A stretch of 52,685 nt of DNA from Actinomycetota bacterium (GCA_029978465.1 JAPOJK010000002.1:1-52685), one strand, 5' to 3'. Positions 28,167 through 37,713 are shown, numbered from the stretch's first letter. Translations and numbers: made by a program. Notes: generated by a model not told the origin, from the sequence alone.

Positions 28167-29267
28167 TTAACTCAGCGTTGTTGTAAGTAATCCAACCTGA
28201 GATTCAATTTCACTATCTGAACCATGATGGCCAACCATTGCACCTTCTTTATCTGCGCGTTCTGGATCTAGTAAAACCAATCCCCCACGAGCAATTGCAA
28301 TTACCTCACCCATTCGATCAACAGCATCAGCGCTCAACTGTGCACCAAATAGATCGCTAGAAATAGCTTGTTCGCGGGTTAATACCAAAGCTTTTTCCTG
28401 CAAATACTGTTGCCACAATGAAGCGACATCAACACGTCCTTGCACTGAATCACTCTCTAGATACAGATGGCGAGCACGTGGTTCTCCAGCAATAACACTG
28501 ACGCCGGTTAACAAGGGGTTGTCCTGACCAATGATGATTTTTTCCTCAACATTAATCATTCCGTGATCAGAGGTGACCCAGATACGGGTTCCCTTTGGTA
28601 CTTCCTTCATTAACTGCGAAACCATTTGATCAATTGCAGAAAGTGCCGCAATCCACTTATCGCTGCCGACACCATCGGAATGTCCAGCATTATCTAAATC
28701 ATTGACATACAAATAAACAAAGGATGGCGTTTTCTGCAGTGCTTGCTTAGTTTCGCTGACTAAATCCGCAACTACATTTGCGCCTTTGTACTCTGCTCCG
28801 CGAAAAACCGCTCGGGTGAATCCAGAGTTCTCGTAACGCTTGGCAGCCACATTGGTTACTGAGATTCCAACTTTAACTGCGCGTTGAAATAAAGTTTCGA
28901 CTGGTTGCCAGTTTTCGGGATCTACTCGTTCATCCCATTTCAAAGCATTGAGCAATCGACCACCACTGCGTGGAACTTGAACTGTGTATCCCAACATTCC
29001 ATGCACGCCCGGAAGTTCACCTGTCGTTAAAGTTGCAAGTGAGGTTGCTGTTGTTGAAGGAAATGATGTCTGCACCAAACCATGATTGAACATACGGCTC
29101 ATTGTTGGCATGACATCTGCATACTTTGACAAAGTGTCAAAGCCAAAGCCATCAATCAAAAACAATAGCTCGCGTCCATTGGGTGAGATACCTACATTTA
29201 AGTGATCAACAGCACTGTCCAACCCAAGGGAGGAAAAGATCGAAGGAGTTACCTGGGACAGATGCAC
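28167..29267 (-). CDS. Alkaline phosphatase superfamily / nucleotide pyrophosphatase-like protein
   Basis: LLFLIDGFGFDTLSKYADVMPTMSRM, SFPSTTATSLATLTTGELPGVHGMLGY, VTSDHGMINV. Confidence 0.85.
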   Translation of the reverse strand: MHLSQVTPSIFSSLGLDSAVDHLNVGISPNGRELLFLIDGFGFDTLSKYADVMPTMSRMFNHGLVQTSFPSTTATSLATLTTGELPGVHGMLGYTVQVPRSGGRLLNALKWDERVDPENWQPVETLFQRAVKVGISVTNVAAKRYENSGFTRAVFRGAEYKGANVVADLVSETKQALQKTPSFVYLYVNDLDNAGHSDGVGSDKWIAALSAIDQMVSQLMKEVPKGTRIWVTSDHGMINVEEKIIIGQDNPLLTGVSVIAGEPRARHLYLESDSVQGRVDVASLWQQYLQEKALVLTREQAISSDLFGAQLSADAVDRMGEVIAIARGGLVLLDPERADKEGAMVGHHGSDSEIESQVGLLTTTLS

Positions 29268-29305
29268 GGAGTTATCTTCCCACGAGTGTGTACTAGAGTT
29301 CGTCT

Positions 29306-30208
29306 ATGGAGAACGCAATTAAGTTATCTGCAGAGGTTGCCAACGCCCTGAAGGCTGGAAAGCCTATTGTGGCCCTGGAATCAACAATTATTAGCCATGG
29401 ATTGCCACGTCCATCAAATCTTGAAGTTGCTCTTGAGTGTGAGCGAATTGTTCGTGATGCAGGCGCAGTACCTGCAACTATCGCACTGCTTGATGGAAAA
29501 ATCTTGGTCGGTTTAGAGCAAACAGAACTTGAAGCGATTGCAAATCGAGATGACATTTCGAAGGCATCTATCCGCGATCTAGCTATCATCGTTGCTCAAG
29601 GCAAGAGCGCTGCGACAACTGTTGCGGCAACTGCCCATATTGCCGCCCTTGCTGGAATTCATATCTTTGCTACTGGTGGACTTGGTGGCGTTCATAGAGG
29701 TGCCAATGAATCCTTTGATGAATCTGCAGATTTAACAGCGCTTTCCAATGTCGATATGACCATGATCTGCGCAGGAGTGAAATCAATTTTGGATGTTCCT
29801 GCAACTCTAGAGCGACTTGAAACTTTGGCTATCAGCCTTGTCGGTTACAAGACAACATCTTTTCCAGGTTTCTATCTCACTGATTCAGGATTCACACTTG
29901 AACATCGTGTTGATACGCCCGAAGAGATCGCGGCGATCATCAAGGCGCGTAAAGGTGTTGGCACCTTGAGTAAAGCACTAGTCGTTGCAAACCCTGTTGA
30001 AAAGGAGATGGACAAGGCTCGTCACGATGCCATCCTGAAATCAGGTTTAGAGAAGGCCGAAAGAGAAGGTGTAGTTGGAAAAGCGGTTACGCCATTCTTA
30101 CTCGAACATTTCCACACTACCTCTAATGGTGAATCTTTAGCTATCAACACTGAAATTATTAAGGCGAACTGTTTACTGGGCGCACGGATTGCTGTAGCGC
30201 TTCAATGA
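29306..30208 (+). CDS. psuG: Pseudouridine-5'-phosphate glycosidase
   Basis: GKPIVALESTIISHGLPRPSNLEVALECERIVRDAGAVPATIALLDGKILVGL; FATGGLGGVHRGA; CAGVKSILDVPATLE. Confidence 0.95.
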   Translation: MENAIKLSAEVANALKAGKPIVALESTIISHGLPRPSNLEVALECERIVRDAGAVPATIALLDGKILVGLEQTELEAIANRDDISKASIRDLAIIVAQGKSAATTVAATAHIAALAGIHIFATGGLGGVHRGANESFDESADLTALSNVDMTMICAGVKSILDVPATLERLETLAISLVGYKTTSFPGFYLTDSGFTLEHRVDTPEEIAAIIKARKGVGTLSKALVVANPVEKEMDKARHDAILKSGLEKAEREGVVGKAVTPFLLEHFHTTSNGESLAINTEIIKANCLLGARIAVALQ

Positions 30209-31086
30209 AGAAGATTTTATGTATCGGCGATTTAGCGCTTGATGTAATTTCACAGTTAAAAGAGCCGATCAACTACGGAAATGACACCGCCAGCAGAATT
30301 TCCAGCCACCCAGGTGGACAGGCCGCAAATGTTGCGACGTGGATTACCCGCACTAATTCAAAGGCTCATTTAGTAGCTCGTACAGGTAATGATCCTGTTG
30401 GTTTTGCCCTGATTTCTGATCTCGATAAGTACGGCGTAGAACACCTTAATTTGATGCACAGCGGACGTCCTACAGGTGTTGTTGTAATTTTAGTTGATGC
30501 CAATGGTGAGCGAACAATGTTTCCGGACAATGGTGCAAACGCAGATCTTGAAGCATCCGATCTGCCACCGCTTGGTGATATTGATGGTGTGTATTTATCA
30601 GGTTATGCACTTCTAGATTTCCGTAGTCGTGATGCGGTTCTTGCGATGATCAAAAAGATTAAAGCTGCAGGAAAGCCAATTTTCTTTGACCCAACAACAA
30701 CAGGTGCGATGAAGATCGTTAGTCGTGAAGAGGTTTTATCCTGGGTTTCGATGATGGATGGAATTCTTCTCAATAGCGAAGAGGCTTTGTACCTCGGAGA
30801 TTCAAAAGATGTTGTGACCGCGGAAGAAAATCTTGCTCAGCACACACCACTTGTTGTCATTAAGTTAGGTTCAAAGGGTGCAATGGCGATCAATGGCACC
30901 GATACAGCCAAGGTCTCAGCGGTTACTACCAATGTTGTCGATACAACTGGTGCTGGTGACTCCTTTGCTGCTGGATTTATTCCGAAGTGGTTGGAAACAA
31001 GTGATCTGACTGCAGCACTTTCGGCCGGAGCTGCATTGGCTGCAAAGTGTGTTTCATCAGTTGGGGCGCGCCCTCCCCTAAATTAA
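30205..31086 (+). CDS. psuK: PfkB-family carbohydrate kinase, probable pseudouridine kinase
   Basis: HPGGQAANVATWITR, VVDTTGAGDSFAAGF; ATGA overlap with psuG. Confidence 0.85.
   Translation: MKKILCIGDLALDVISQLKEPINYGNDTASRISSHPGGQAANVATWITRTNSKAHLVARTGNDPVGFALISDLDKYGVEHLNLMHSGRPTGVVVILVDANGERTMFPDNGANADLEASDLPPLGDIDGVYLSGYALLDFRSRDAVLAMIKKIKAAGKPIFFDPTTTGAMKIVSREEVLSWVSMMDGILLNSEEALYLGDSKDVVTAEENLAQHTPLVVIKLGSKGAMAINGTDTAKVSAVTTNVVDTTGAGDSFAAGFIPKWLETSDLTAALSAGAALAAKCVSSVGARPPLN
31064..31073. promoter_or_regulatory. Perfect 10-bp palindrome GGGCGCGCCC, 48 bp before the parC start codon
   Basis: Direct reading; same spacing as the copy at 6306. Confidence 0.5.
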
Positions 31087-31111
31087 GGCTGACTCTTGGC
31101 AGAATGCCCCA

Positions 31112-32644
31112 ATGGCAACTGCGAAGACTCCCGCGAAATCTGCGGCAAAGGGTAAGAAACCTGCTGGACCAAAGCCCGGCGAGTACCCAGGAAAGATCGT
31201 TGACATCGATGTTTCCAAAGAGGTTTCAGAATCTTTTCTTGAATATGCATACTCAGTTATTTACTCACGCGCTCTTCCTGATGCACGTGATGGTTTAAAG
31301 CCTGTTCACCGTCGCATCCTTCATCAGATGGCAGATATGGGTCTTCGTCCAGAGCGCGGACATGTAAAGAGTGCACGTGTTGTTGGTGAAGTTATGGGTA
31401 AGTTGCACCCTCACGGAGATGGCGCAATTTACGATGCATTAGTTCGTATGGCGCAGAGTTTTTCCATGGGTCTGCCATTAATTGATGGCCACGGAAACTT
31501 TGGTTCGCTAGATGCAGGTCCTGCAGCGATGCGTTACACCGAGGCACGTTTAGCACCAGCTGCAATGTCGATGGTTGCTGAAGCTGATGAAGACACCGTT
31601 GATTTCGGTCCAAATTATGATGGACAGCTTTCTGAGCCAATAGTTTTGCCTGCTGCATATCCAAATCTGCTCGTAAATGGTGGTTCTGGAATCGCTGTTG
31701 GTATGGCAACCAATATGGCACCTCACAACTTGAGCGAAGTCATCGCTGCGACAAAGTTTCTAATTGATAACCCAACTGCAACTGTTAAGCAGTTAATGAA
31801 GTTTGTTCCAGGTCCAGATTTCCCAACAGGTGGCGAGATCGTTGGACTCGATGGTGTTCGCGAGGCGTACTCAACAGGTAAGGGATCCTTCAAGGTTCGT
31901 GCCACTGTTGAAATTGAAAAGGTAACTTCTCGCAAGATGGGTATCGTCATCAAGGAGCTTCCTTACACAATTGGACCTGAAAAGGTTGTTGAGCGTATTG
32001 CAGCGCTTGTGAAGGCAAAGAAGATTCAGGGCATCAGCGACATTGTTGACCTTTCCGATGGTCAAACAGGTACCAACGTTGTAATTGAAATTAAAAATGG
32101 ATTTGAACCTGAAGAGGTTCTTGAAAAGCTATACGCATTGACTCCAATGGAGGATGCCTTTGCGATTAACGCAGTTGCCTTGGTGAAGGGCCGTCCACAG
32201 ACCCTTGGTCTTAAGGAGCTGCTACGAGTATTTATCGATCACCGTATCGAAGTTGTTCGTCGTCGCTCAGAGTTCCGCAAAGCAAAGGCTGAAGCCCGTT
32301 TAGGTCTGGTTGATGGTTTGCTCAAAGCGATTATTGATATCGATAAGGTCATCAAGATTATTCGCGGCAGCGATGATGCAGCGGCTGCAAAAGAGAAGTT
32401 GATCAAGGACTTTAAACTCAATGATGAACAAGCAACCTATATCTTGGATATGCCGCTTCGTCGCTTAACCAAGATGAGCAAGATTGAACTTGAAACTGAG
32501 CAAAAGGAACTGAAAAGCACAATCGCTGAGCTAACAAAGTTGCTCAAGAGCGAGGATGCAATCAAGGCTCAAGTTTCTGATGAGTTAACTGCGGTTGGAA
32601 AGTCCTATGCAACACCTCGTCGTACACGAATTGGTGCTGCTTAA
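31112..32644 (+). CDS. parC: Type IIA topoisomerase A subunit (ParC/GyrA-like) lacking the C-terminal beta-pinwheel domain
   Basis: YAYSVIYSRALPDARDGLKPVHRRILHQM, AAMRYTEARLAPAA, ends ...VGKSYATPRRTRIGAA* at 510 aa. Confidence 0.9.
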   Translation: MATAKTPAKSAAKGKKPAGPKPGEYPGKIVDIDVSKEVSESFLEYAYSVIYSRALPDARDGLKPVHRRILHQMADMGLRPERGHVKSARVVGEVMGKLHPHGDGAIYDALVRMAQSFSMGLPLIDGHGNFGSLDAGPAAMRYTEARLAPAAMSMVAEADEDTVDFGPNYDGQLSEPIVLPAAYPNLLVNGGSGIAVGMATNMAPHNLSEVIAATKFLIDNPTATVKQLMKFVPGPDFPTGGEIVGLDGVREAYSTGKGSFKVRATVEIEKVTSRKMGIVIKELPYTIGPEKVVERIAALVKAKKIQGISDIVDLSDGQTGTNVVIEIKNGFEPEEVLEKLYALTPMEDAFAINAVALVKGRPQTLGLKELLRVFIDHRIEVVRRRSEFRKAKAEARLGLVDGLLKAIIDIDKVIKIIRGSDDAAAAKEKLIKDFKLNDEQATYILDMPLRRLTKMSKIELETEQKELKSTIAELTKLLKSEDAIKAQVSDELTAVGKSYATPRRTRIGAA

Positions 32645-32665
32645 CCTCTCCCGATAGAGTTCGGT

Positions 32666-34264
32666 GTGATTTCAACCCAAGCGCTCGAATTACGTGCAGG
32701 TGCTCGCCTTCTTGTTAAGGGCGTAACTGTTCGTATTAACAGCGGCGACCGTATTGGTTTTGTTGGTCGTAATGGTGCTGGTAAATCAACCCTTGCAAAG
32801 GTCCTGGCTGGTGAAACTATGCCTGCAGGCGGTGCGGTAAATCGCACCGGAAAGATTGGTTACCTTCCGCAGGATCCTCGTACCGGTGATGAACCAGGCA
32901 CAGTGATTGATCGAATTTTATCTGCCCGTGATTTAGATCAGATCGCAGCACGTATGCGTTCTGTTGAAGAGGAGATGGCCACTGCCCAAGGTGAGGCGTT
33001 GGAAAAAGCGATGGATCGCTACACACGTGTGGAGGCAGAGTTCTCAGCAGCTGGTGGTTATGCAGCAACAGCAGAGGCTGAAGCCATTGCAACATCGCTA
33101 GGTGTTGCTGAAGCTGTCTTTGGAAATGAACTATCAACTCTTTCTGGTGGTCAGCGTCGCCGAATCGAATTAGCTCGCATCCTCTTTAGTGGTGCTGAAA
33201 CCCTTTTGCTCGATGAGCCAACAAACCACTTGGATGCTGACTCCATTATGTGGCTGCGCGAATTCTTATCTAAGTACTCAGGTGGCTTGGTCATCATCTC
33301 TCACGATGTGAACTTGATCGAGACCGTTGTTAATAAGGTGTTCTACTTAGATGCCAACCGTAACTGCATCGATGTATACAACCTTGGGTGGAAGGCATAC
33401 CTGTTGCAACGTGAACAGGATGAGCACCGCCGTAAGAAGGAGCGTGCGAACGCAGAAAAGCGTGCCGAAATTTTGCAGAAGCAGGGTGAAAAGATGCGTG
33501 CAAAGGCATCGAAGGCAACGGCTGCACAAGGCATGTTACGTCGTGCTGAAAAACTTCGTAGCGGTCTTGATGATGTTCGAGTCGCCGACAAGGTTGCAAA
33601 GCTGCGCTTTCCTACCCCTGCCCCATGTGGCAAGACTCCACTTTCAGGTGAAGAGCTTTCCAAAAACTATGGCTCTCTTGAAATCTTTACCGATGTCTCA
33701 TGTGTGATCGATAAGGGTTCACGTGTTGTAATCCTTGGACTTAACGGTGCCGGAAAGACAACCCTGCTTCGTATTTTGGCGGGCGAGCTTGAATCAGATA
33801 CCGGAAAAGTTGAACATGGTCATGGTTTAAAGATCGGTTACTACGCCCAAGAGCATGAGTCACTTGATTTTGAACGCACCATTTTAGAAAACATGATGTC
33901 TGCAACCCCTGATATTCGCGAACCTGAAGCTCGCAATACCTTGGGTTCATTCCTGTTTGTTGGCGATGATGTTCATAAGCCAGTGAAGGTTTTATCTGGT
34001 GGAGAGAGAACCCGTTTAGCTTTAGCAGTTCTCGTTGTATCTGCTGCAAATGTTTTGCTACTGGATGAACCAACTAACAACTTAGATCCTGCATCTCGTG
34101 CTGAAATTCTTGGCGCACTAGCTGAATACCAAGGCTCAGTCATCATGGTTTCTCACGATGAAGGCGCGGTTCAGGCACTTAAGCCAGAGCGTGTGATCTT
34201 GTTGCCAGATGGCGATGAGGATTTGTGGAAAGAGGAGTACTTCGACCTAGTCGCTATTGACTAG
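32666..34264 (+). CDS. ABC-F family ATPase (two nucleotide-binding domains, no TM)
   Basis: GRNGAGKSTLAKVLAGE, LSGGQRRRIELARILFSGAETLLLDEPTNHLD, second NBD GLNGAGKTTLLRILAGE, LSGGERTRLALA, LLLDEPTNNLD; GTG start. Confidence 0.92.
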   Translation: MISTQALELRAGARLLVKGVTVRINSGDRIGFVGRNGAGKSTLAKVLAGETMPAGGAVNRTGKIGYLPQDPRTGDEPGTVIDRILSARDLDQIAARMRSVEEEMATAQGEALEKAMDRYTRVEAEFSAAGGYAATAEAEAIATSLGVAEAVFGNELSTLSGGQRRRIELARILFSGAETLLLDEPTNHLDADSIMWLREFLSKYSGGLVIISHDVNLIETVVNKVFYLDANRNCIDVYNLGWKAYLLQREQDEHRRKKERANAEKRAEILQKQGEKMRAKASKATAAQGMLRRAEKLRSGLDDVRVADKVAKLRFPTPAPCGKTPLSGEELSKNYGSLEIFTDVSCVIDKGSRVVILGLNGAGKTTLLRILAGELESDTGKVEHGHGLKIGYYAQEHESLDFERTILENMMSATPDIREPEARNTLGSFLFVGDDVHKPVKVLSGGERTRLALAVLVVSAANVLLLDEPTNNLDPASRAEILGALAEYQGSVIMVSHDEGAVQALKPERVILLPDGDEDLWKEEYFDLVAID

Positions 34265-36342
34265 GCGTCGATGTGATCGCGGTCGATCTCCGCGTTAGCA
34301 ATAAATTCCTTACGTGGTGCAACATCGCTACCCATCAACAGTTCAAACATTGCCTCTGATGCTGCTGCATCTGAAACGGTAATGCGGCGCAAAGTACGAG
34401 CATCTGGATCCATTGTGGTTTCGCGGAGCTGATCTGCATCCATTTCGCCAAGGCCTTTGTAACGCTGAATAGGCTCCTTCCAGCGCTTGCCTTCTTTCTT
34501 AAGCTCTGCAGTCACCTTCTTCATCTCATCATCACTGTAGGTGTAGATGTAATTGCCCTTCTTGCCTCCCCCGCCAACAACTTCGATGCGGTGTAGAGGT
34601 GGGATCGCAGCAAATACGCGGCCTGAATCAATCAATGGACGCATGTAGCGATACATAAGTGTCAGAAGTAAACAACGAATGTGTGCACCATCAACATCAG
34701 CATCTGACATCAAGATAATGCGACCGTAACGAGCCTCATCTAATTCAAAGGACTTTCCGGAACCTGCACCAATTACCTGAATAATCGATCCACACTCTTT
34801 ATCTTCAAGCATCTGTGACAGTGATGCTTTTTGAACATTCAAAATCTTTCCGCGAATCGGCAAGATCGCTTGGAACTCGCTGTTGCGGGCAGCCTTGGTT
34901 GTTCCAAGTGCTGAGTCACCTTCTACGATAAACAACTCAGTACGTGTTACATCCTCTGAGCGGCAATCTGAGAGCTTTGTAGGAAGTGATGATGACTCAA
35001 GTGCGTTCTTGCGACGTTGTAGATCCTTGTGAGCACGTGCACTAATACGTGTACGCGATGCTGCTGCGATCTTTTCAAGAACAAGGCGACCATTGGCTTT
35101 GTCGATGCGCTTAGAAGTATTGAAGTACTCCTTCATCTTGTCAGCAACAACAGCAGAAACAATTCGAGTTGCAGCAGCTGTTCCAAGAACCTCCTTAGTC
35201 TGTCCTTCAAACTGTGGCTCAGACATACGAACAGTTACTACTGCGGTCAAACCTTCCAGCACATCATCCTTGATGACATCTGCTTCTTTGTTAGACAGGG
35301 TCTTGGTTGAACGAAGTGCTTCGTTGACAACCTTGACCAAAGCTTTTTCAAAACCAACAACGTGGGTTCCGCCCTTAGGGGTGGCAATAATGTTTACAAA
35401 TGAGCGCTGAGTGGTCTCAAAACCATTGCCCCACTTCATCGCGATATCTACCTCCATATCGCGCTCAACCTCAGTTGAAACCATATGGCCCTTGTCATCG
35501 AGAACAGGAACGGTTTCTTGGTAGTGACCTGTTCCGTAAATGCGAATTACATCGCCAACAGGCTCATCAGGTTGCAAGTAATTACAGTATTCAGTAATTC
35601 CACTCTTGTGGAAGAAGGTCTCAGTTGTCTTTGCTTTGGTGCGATTGTCATTAACAACCAGAGTTAATCCTGGAACTAGGTATGAGGTTTGACGTGCACG
35701 AGCGTAAATATCCTCAAGATCTAACTCTGCTTCCTTAAGGAAGATCTGGCGATCACTCCACCACTTAATACGTGTTCCGGTGATCTTGGATGAAATCTTT
35801 CCGATTACACGCAAACCTGATTTTGGTTCAAATGGAGCCTTCGGTCCATCACCATCAAAGATTCCTGCAGCACCACGTTGGAATGACATCCAGTAAATCT
35901 TGCCATCGCGATCTACTTCAACATCTAAACGTGAAGCAAGTGCGTTAACTACTGATGCACCAACACCGTGCAAACCACCAGAGGCTGCATATGATCCGCC
36001 GCCAAACTTTCCACCAGCGTGTAGCTTGGTCAAAACAACTTCAACACCCGTTAAACCAGTCTTTGGCTCCTTATCAACTGGAATACCGCGACCATCATCA
36101 TGAACTTCAACAGATCCATCTGATTCAAGATTGATTTCGATCTTCTTGCAATGACCTGCAAGCGCCTCATCAACTGAGTTATCAATAATTTCCCACAAGC
36201 AGTGCATGAGGCCACGTGAATCGGTTGAACCGATATACATACCTGGGCGTTTGCGGACCGCATCAAGGCCTTCGAGAACCGCTAAATCTTTTGCGGTATA
36301 GCTATCTTGCGAAGGGGTCGCAACTGCATCTTTCTCGGCCAT
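34261..36342 (-). CDS. parE: Type IIA topoisomerase B subunit (ParE/GyrB-like)
   Basis: LEGLDAVRKRPGMYIGSTDSRGLMHCLWEIIDNSVDEALAG, VEGDSALG, PIRGKILNVQKA, LMSDADVDGAHIRCLLLT, RYKGLGEM; start at MAEKDAV (track opens at 36393). Confidence 0.94.
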   Translation of the reverse strand: MAEKDAVATPSQDSYTAKDLAVLEGLDAVRKRPGMYIGSTDSRGLMHCLWEIIDNSVDEALAGHCKKIEINLESDGSVEVHDDGRGIPVDKEPKTGLTGVEVVLTKLHAGGKFGGGSYAASGGLHGVGASVVNALASRLDVEVDRDGKIYWMSFQRGAAGIFDGDGPKAPFEPKSGLRVIGKISSKITGTRIKWWSDRQIFLKEAELDLEDIYARARQTSYLVPGLTLVVNDNRTKAKTTETFFHKSGITEYCNYLQPDEPVGDVIRIYGTGHYQETVPVLDDKGHMVSTEVERDMEVDIAMKWGNGFETTQRSFVNIIATPKGGTHVVGFEKALVKVVNEALRSTKTLSNKEADVIKDDVLEGLTAVVTVRMSEPQFEGQTKEVLGTAAATRIVSAVVADKMKEYFNTSKRIDKANGRLVLEKIAAASRTRISARAHKDLQRRKNALESSSLPTKLSDCRSEDVTRTELFIVEGDSALGTTKAARNSEFQAILPIRGKILNVQKASLSQMLEDKECGSIIQVIGAGSGKSFELDEARYGRIILMSDADVDGAHIRCLLLTLMYRYMRPLIDSGRVFAAIPPLHRIEVVGGGGKKGNYIYTYSDDEMKKVTAELKKEGKRWKEPIQRYKGLGEMDADQLRETTMDPDARTLRRITVSDAAASEAMFELLMGSDVAPRKEFIANAEIDRDHIDA

Positions 36343-36429
36343 GGGGCGAAAGATTATCCGCCTGAGCCTATTTTTCAGCGTAAGCGCGCCCAAAAACCTC
36401 TCAGATATTGGGATTTGTCGACTCTCAGT

Positions 36430-36448
36430 GTTAATTCAGCGTTAATTC
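36430..36448. repeat. Direct repeat GTTAATTC-AGC-GTTAATTC upstream of the DUF7455-like gene
   Basis: 36430-36437 and 36441-36448, 11-bp period. Confidence 0.5.
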
Positions 36449-36541
36449 GTGAAATTAAATCAATATTAACGAGCGGGGAATAAATAAATGTGGTTTCCTG
36501 TTCCATAGAAGTAAGCAGTTCACACGGATACGGAGAGAGTT

Positions 36542-36754
36542 ATGACAGAACAATTGTTGCTTGAATCAGTACCTCTTAACGCCCTCGATCGCTGCGATCG
36601 TTGCGGAGCACAGGCTTATGTGCGCGCAGTGCTACTTAATGGCGGAGAGCTTATGTTCTGTGCTCACCACGGCAAGGAGTACGCTGAAAAGCTAAAGACC
36701 GTTGCTGCAAAGATTCAAGATGAGACTGAAAAGTTAATCGAATCTAAAAACTAA
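36542..36754 (+). CDS. Small DUF7455-like Cys/His protein (sigA/parE-associated in actinobacteria)
   Basis: ALDRCDRCGAQAYVRAVLLNGGELMFCAHHGKEYAEKL; CxxC...CxHH potential metal site; GGAGAGAG SD. Confidence 0.75.
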   Translation: MTEQLLLESVPLNALDRCDRCGAQAYVRAVLLNGGELMFCAHHGKEYAEKLKTVAAKIQDETEKLIESKN

Positions 36755-36767
36755 ATTTTTAAGGAAA

Positions 36768-36800
36768 GACCCTCGAAGCTCAAAGCTTCGGGGGTTTTTT
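36768..36800 (+). terminator. Intrinsic terminator, possibly bidirectional
   Basis: CCCTCGAAGCT-CAA-AGCTTCGGGGG-TTTTTT. Confidence 0.9.
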
Positions 36801-37704
36801 ATTGTGCTTGAACTGTAACTATTCCCAAGCCTGGTGTTTCAACCGCGTATGTATTCCCGGATGTCATCAGCACGCCCTTTGTTGCAGAGCCACTGAAAAT
36901 AATCCAATCCTTATTCAAGGTTAAACCTTGTGCAGAGGCGAGTGCAGATAACTGAACAATCGCTTCCCAAGGATTCCCGCGTATTGCAGACAGTGGTGCG
37001 CTCTCGATTGTCTCTGAATTGCACCTCAGATTTGTTTGTAAGCCATCAAATACAGTGTGGCTTGCGGTCACCCATTCCCCTACTGCAAAGGCTGCAGCAC
37101 CCGCGTTGTCTGCAACCGCGTCATTGCTATAAATCTGAGCTTGCCCATAACGGTAATCAAAGATCTCCATGCCTACTGAAACCTGATCAATATGCTCTAG
37201 AACTTGATCCAGAGTAATAGGGGTTGAGATCTCCTTCGATATCTTGAACACAACCTCAGCTTCAGCGCGAGGGTAAATAAACTCCGCTGTATCAAATCCC
37301 CGTGAAGCATCCATGGCATCTGTTAAGAAGCCGTAGATCATTACACCTGTTTGGTTTTCCTTACTTTCTAGCGCTCCGCCAATTTTCAATCCAACAATTG
37401 ACTCGTTCTTTTCAGTCCGTGCAGAAACCAGCTTTTCGCGAATCTGAAGCGCTAGGCCTGTCTCAGGAGCAAATGGCTCAATAGCCGTTTTTGATAGTCG
37501 GGCATTCTCTAAAGCTGACACGGGTTGAGAAACCTTCTTATGTGAACCATCGCACCACGGCTTATCTTTGGAATGCCCACAGCCGCAAAACTTTGGGTTT
37601 TCAATTGTCTCAATGAGATTGCCTTCAGCATCGACAATCTCAACCGTTCCAGTTAAGCGAATAGATCCGCTCTTTGGATTCATGAAAACCTTTGGATTGC
37701 TCAC
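36799..37704 (-). CDS. Fusion protein: N-terminal CDGSH iron-sulfur domain + C-terminal MhpD-type 2-keto-4-pentenoate hydratase/4-oxalocrotonate decarboxylase domain
   Basis: FCGCGHSKDKPWCDGSH (CxCx2Sx3PxCDGSH) at aa 39-55; then IVGLKIGG, YPRAEAEVVF, GMEIFDYRY, DAVADNAGAAAFAVG, IRGNPWEAIVQLSALASAQG, IIFSGSATKGV, GLGIVTV. Confidence 0.88.
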   Translation of the reverse strand: MSNPKVFMNPKSGSIRLTGTVEIVDAEGNLIETIENPKFCGCGHSKDKPWCDGSHKKVSQPVSALENARLSKTAIEPFAPETGLALQIREKLVSARTEKNESIVGLKIGGALESKENQTGVMIYGFLTDAMDASRGFDTAEFIYPRAEAEVVFKISKEISTPITLDQVLEHIDQVSVGMEIFDYRYGQAQIYSNDAVADNAGAAAFAVGEWVTASHTVFDGLQTNLRCNSETIESAPLSAIRGNPWEAIVQLSALASAQGLTLNKDWIIFSGSATKGVLMTSGNTYAVETPGLGIVTVQAQ

Positions 37705-37713
37705 AACTAACTC

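Noticed and set aside
33330-33707. Several overlapping ORFs on both strands inside the ABC-F gene
   Set aside because: Sense frame has both complete ABC nucleotide-binding domains; others lack any family motif
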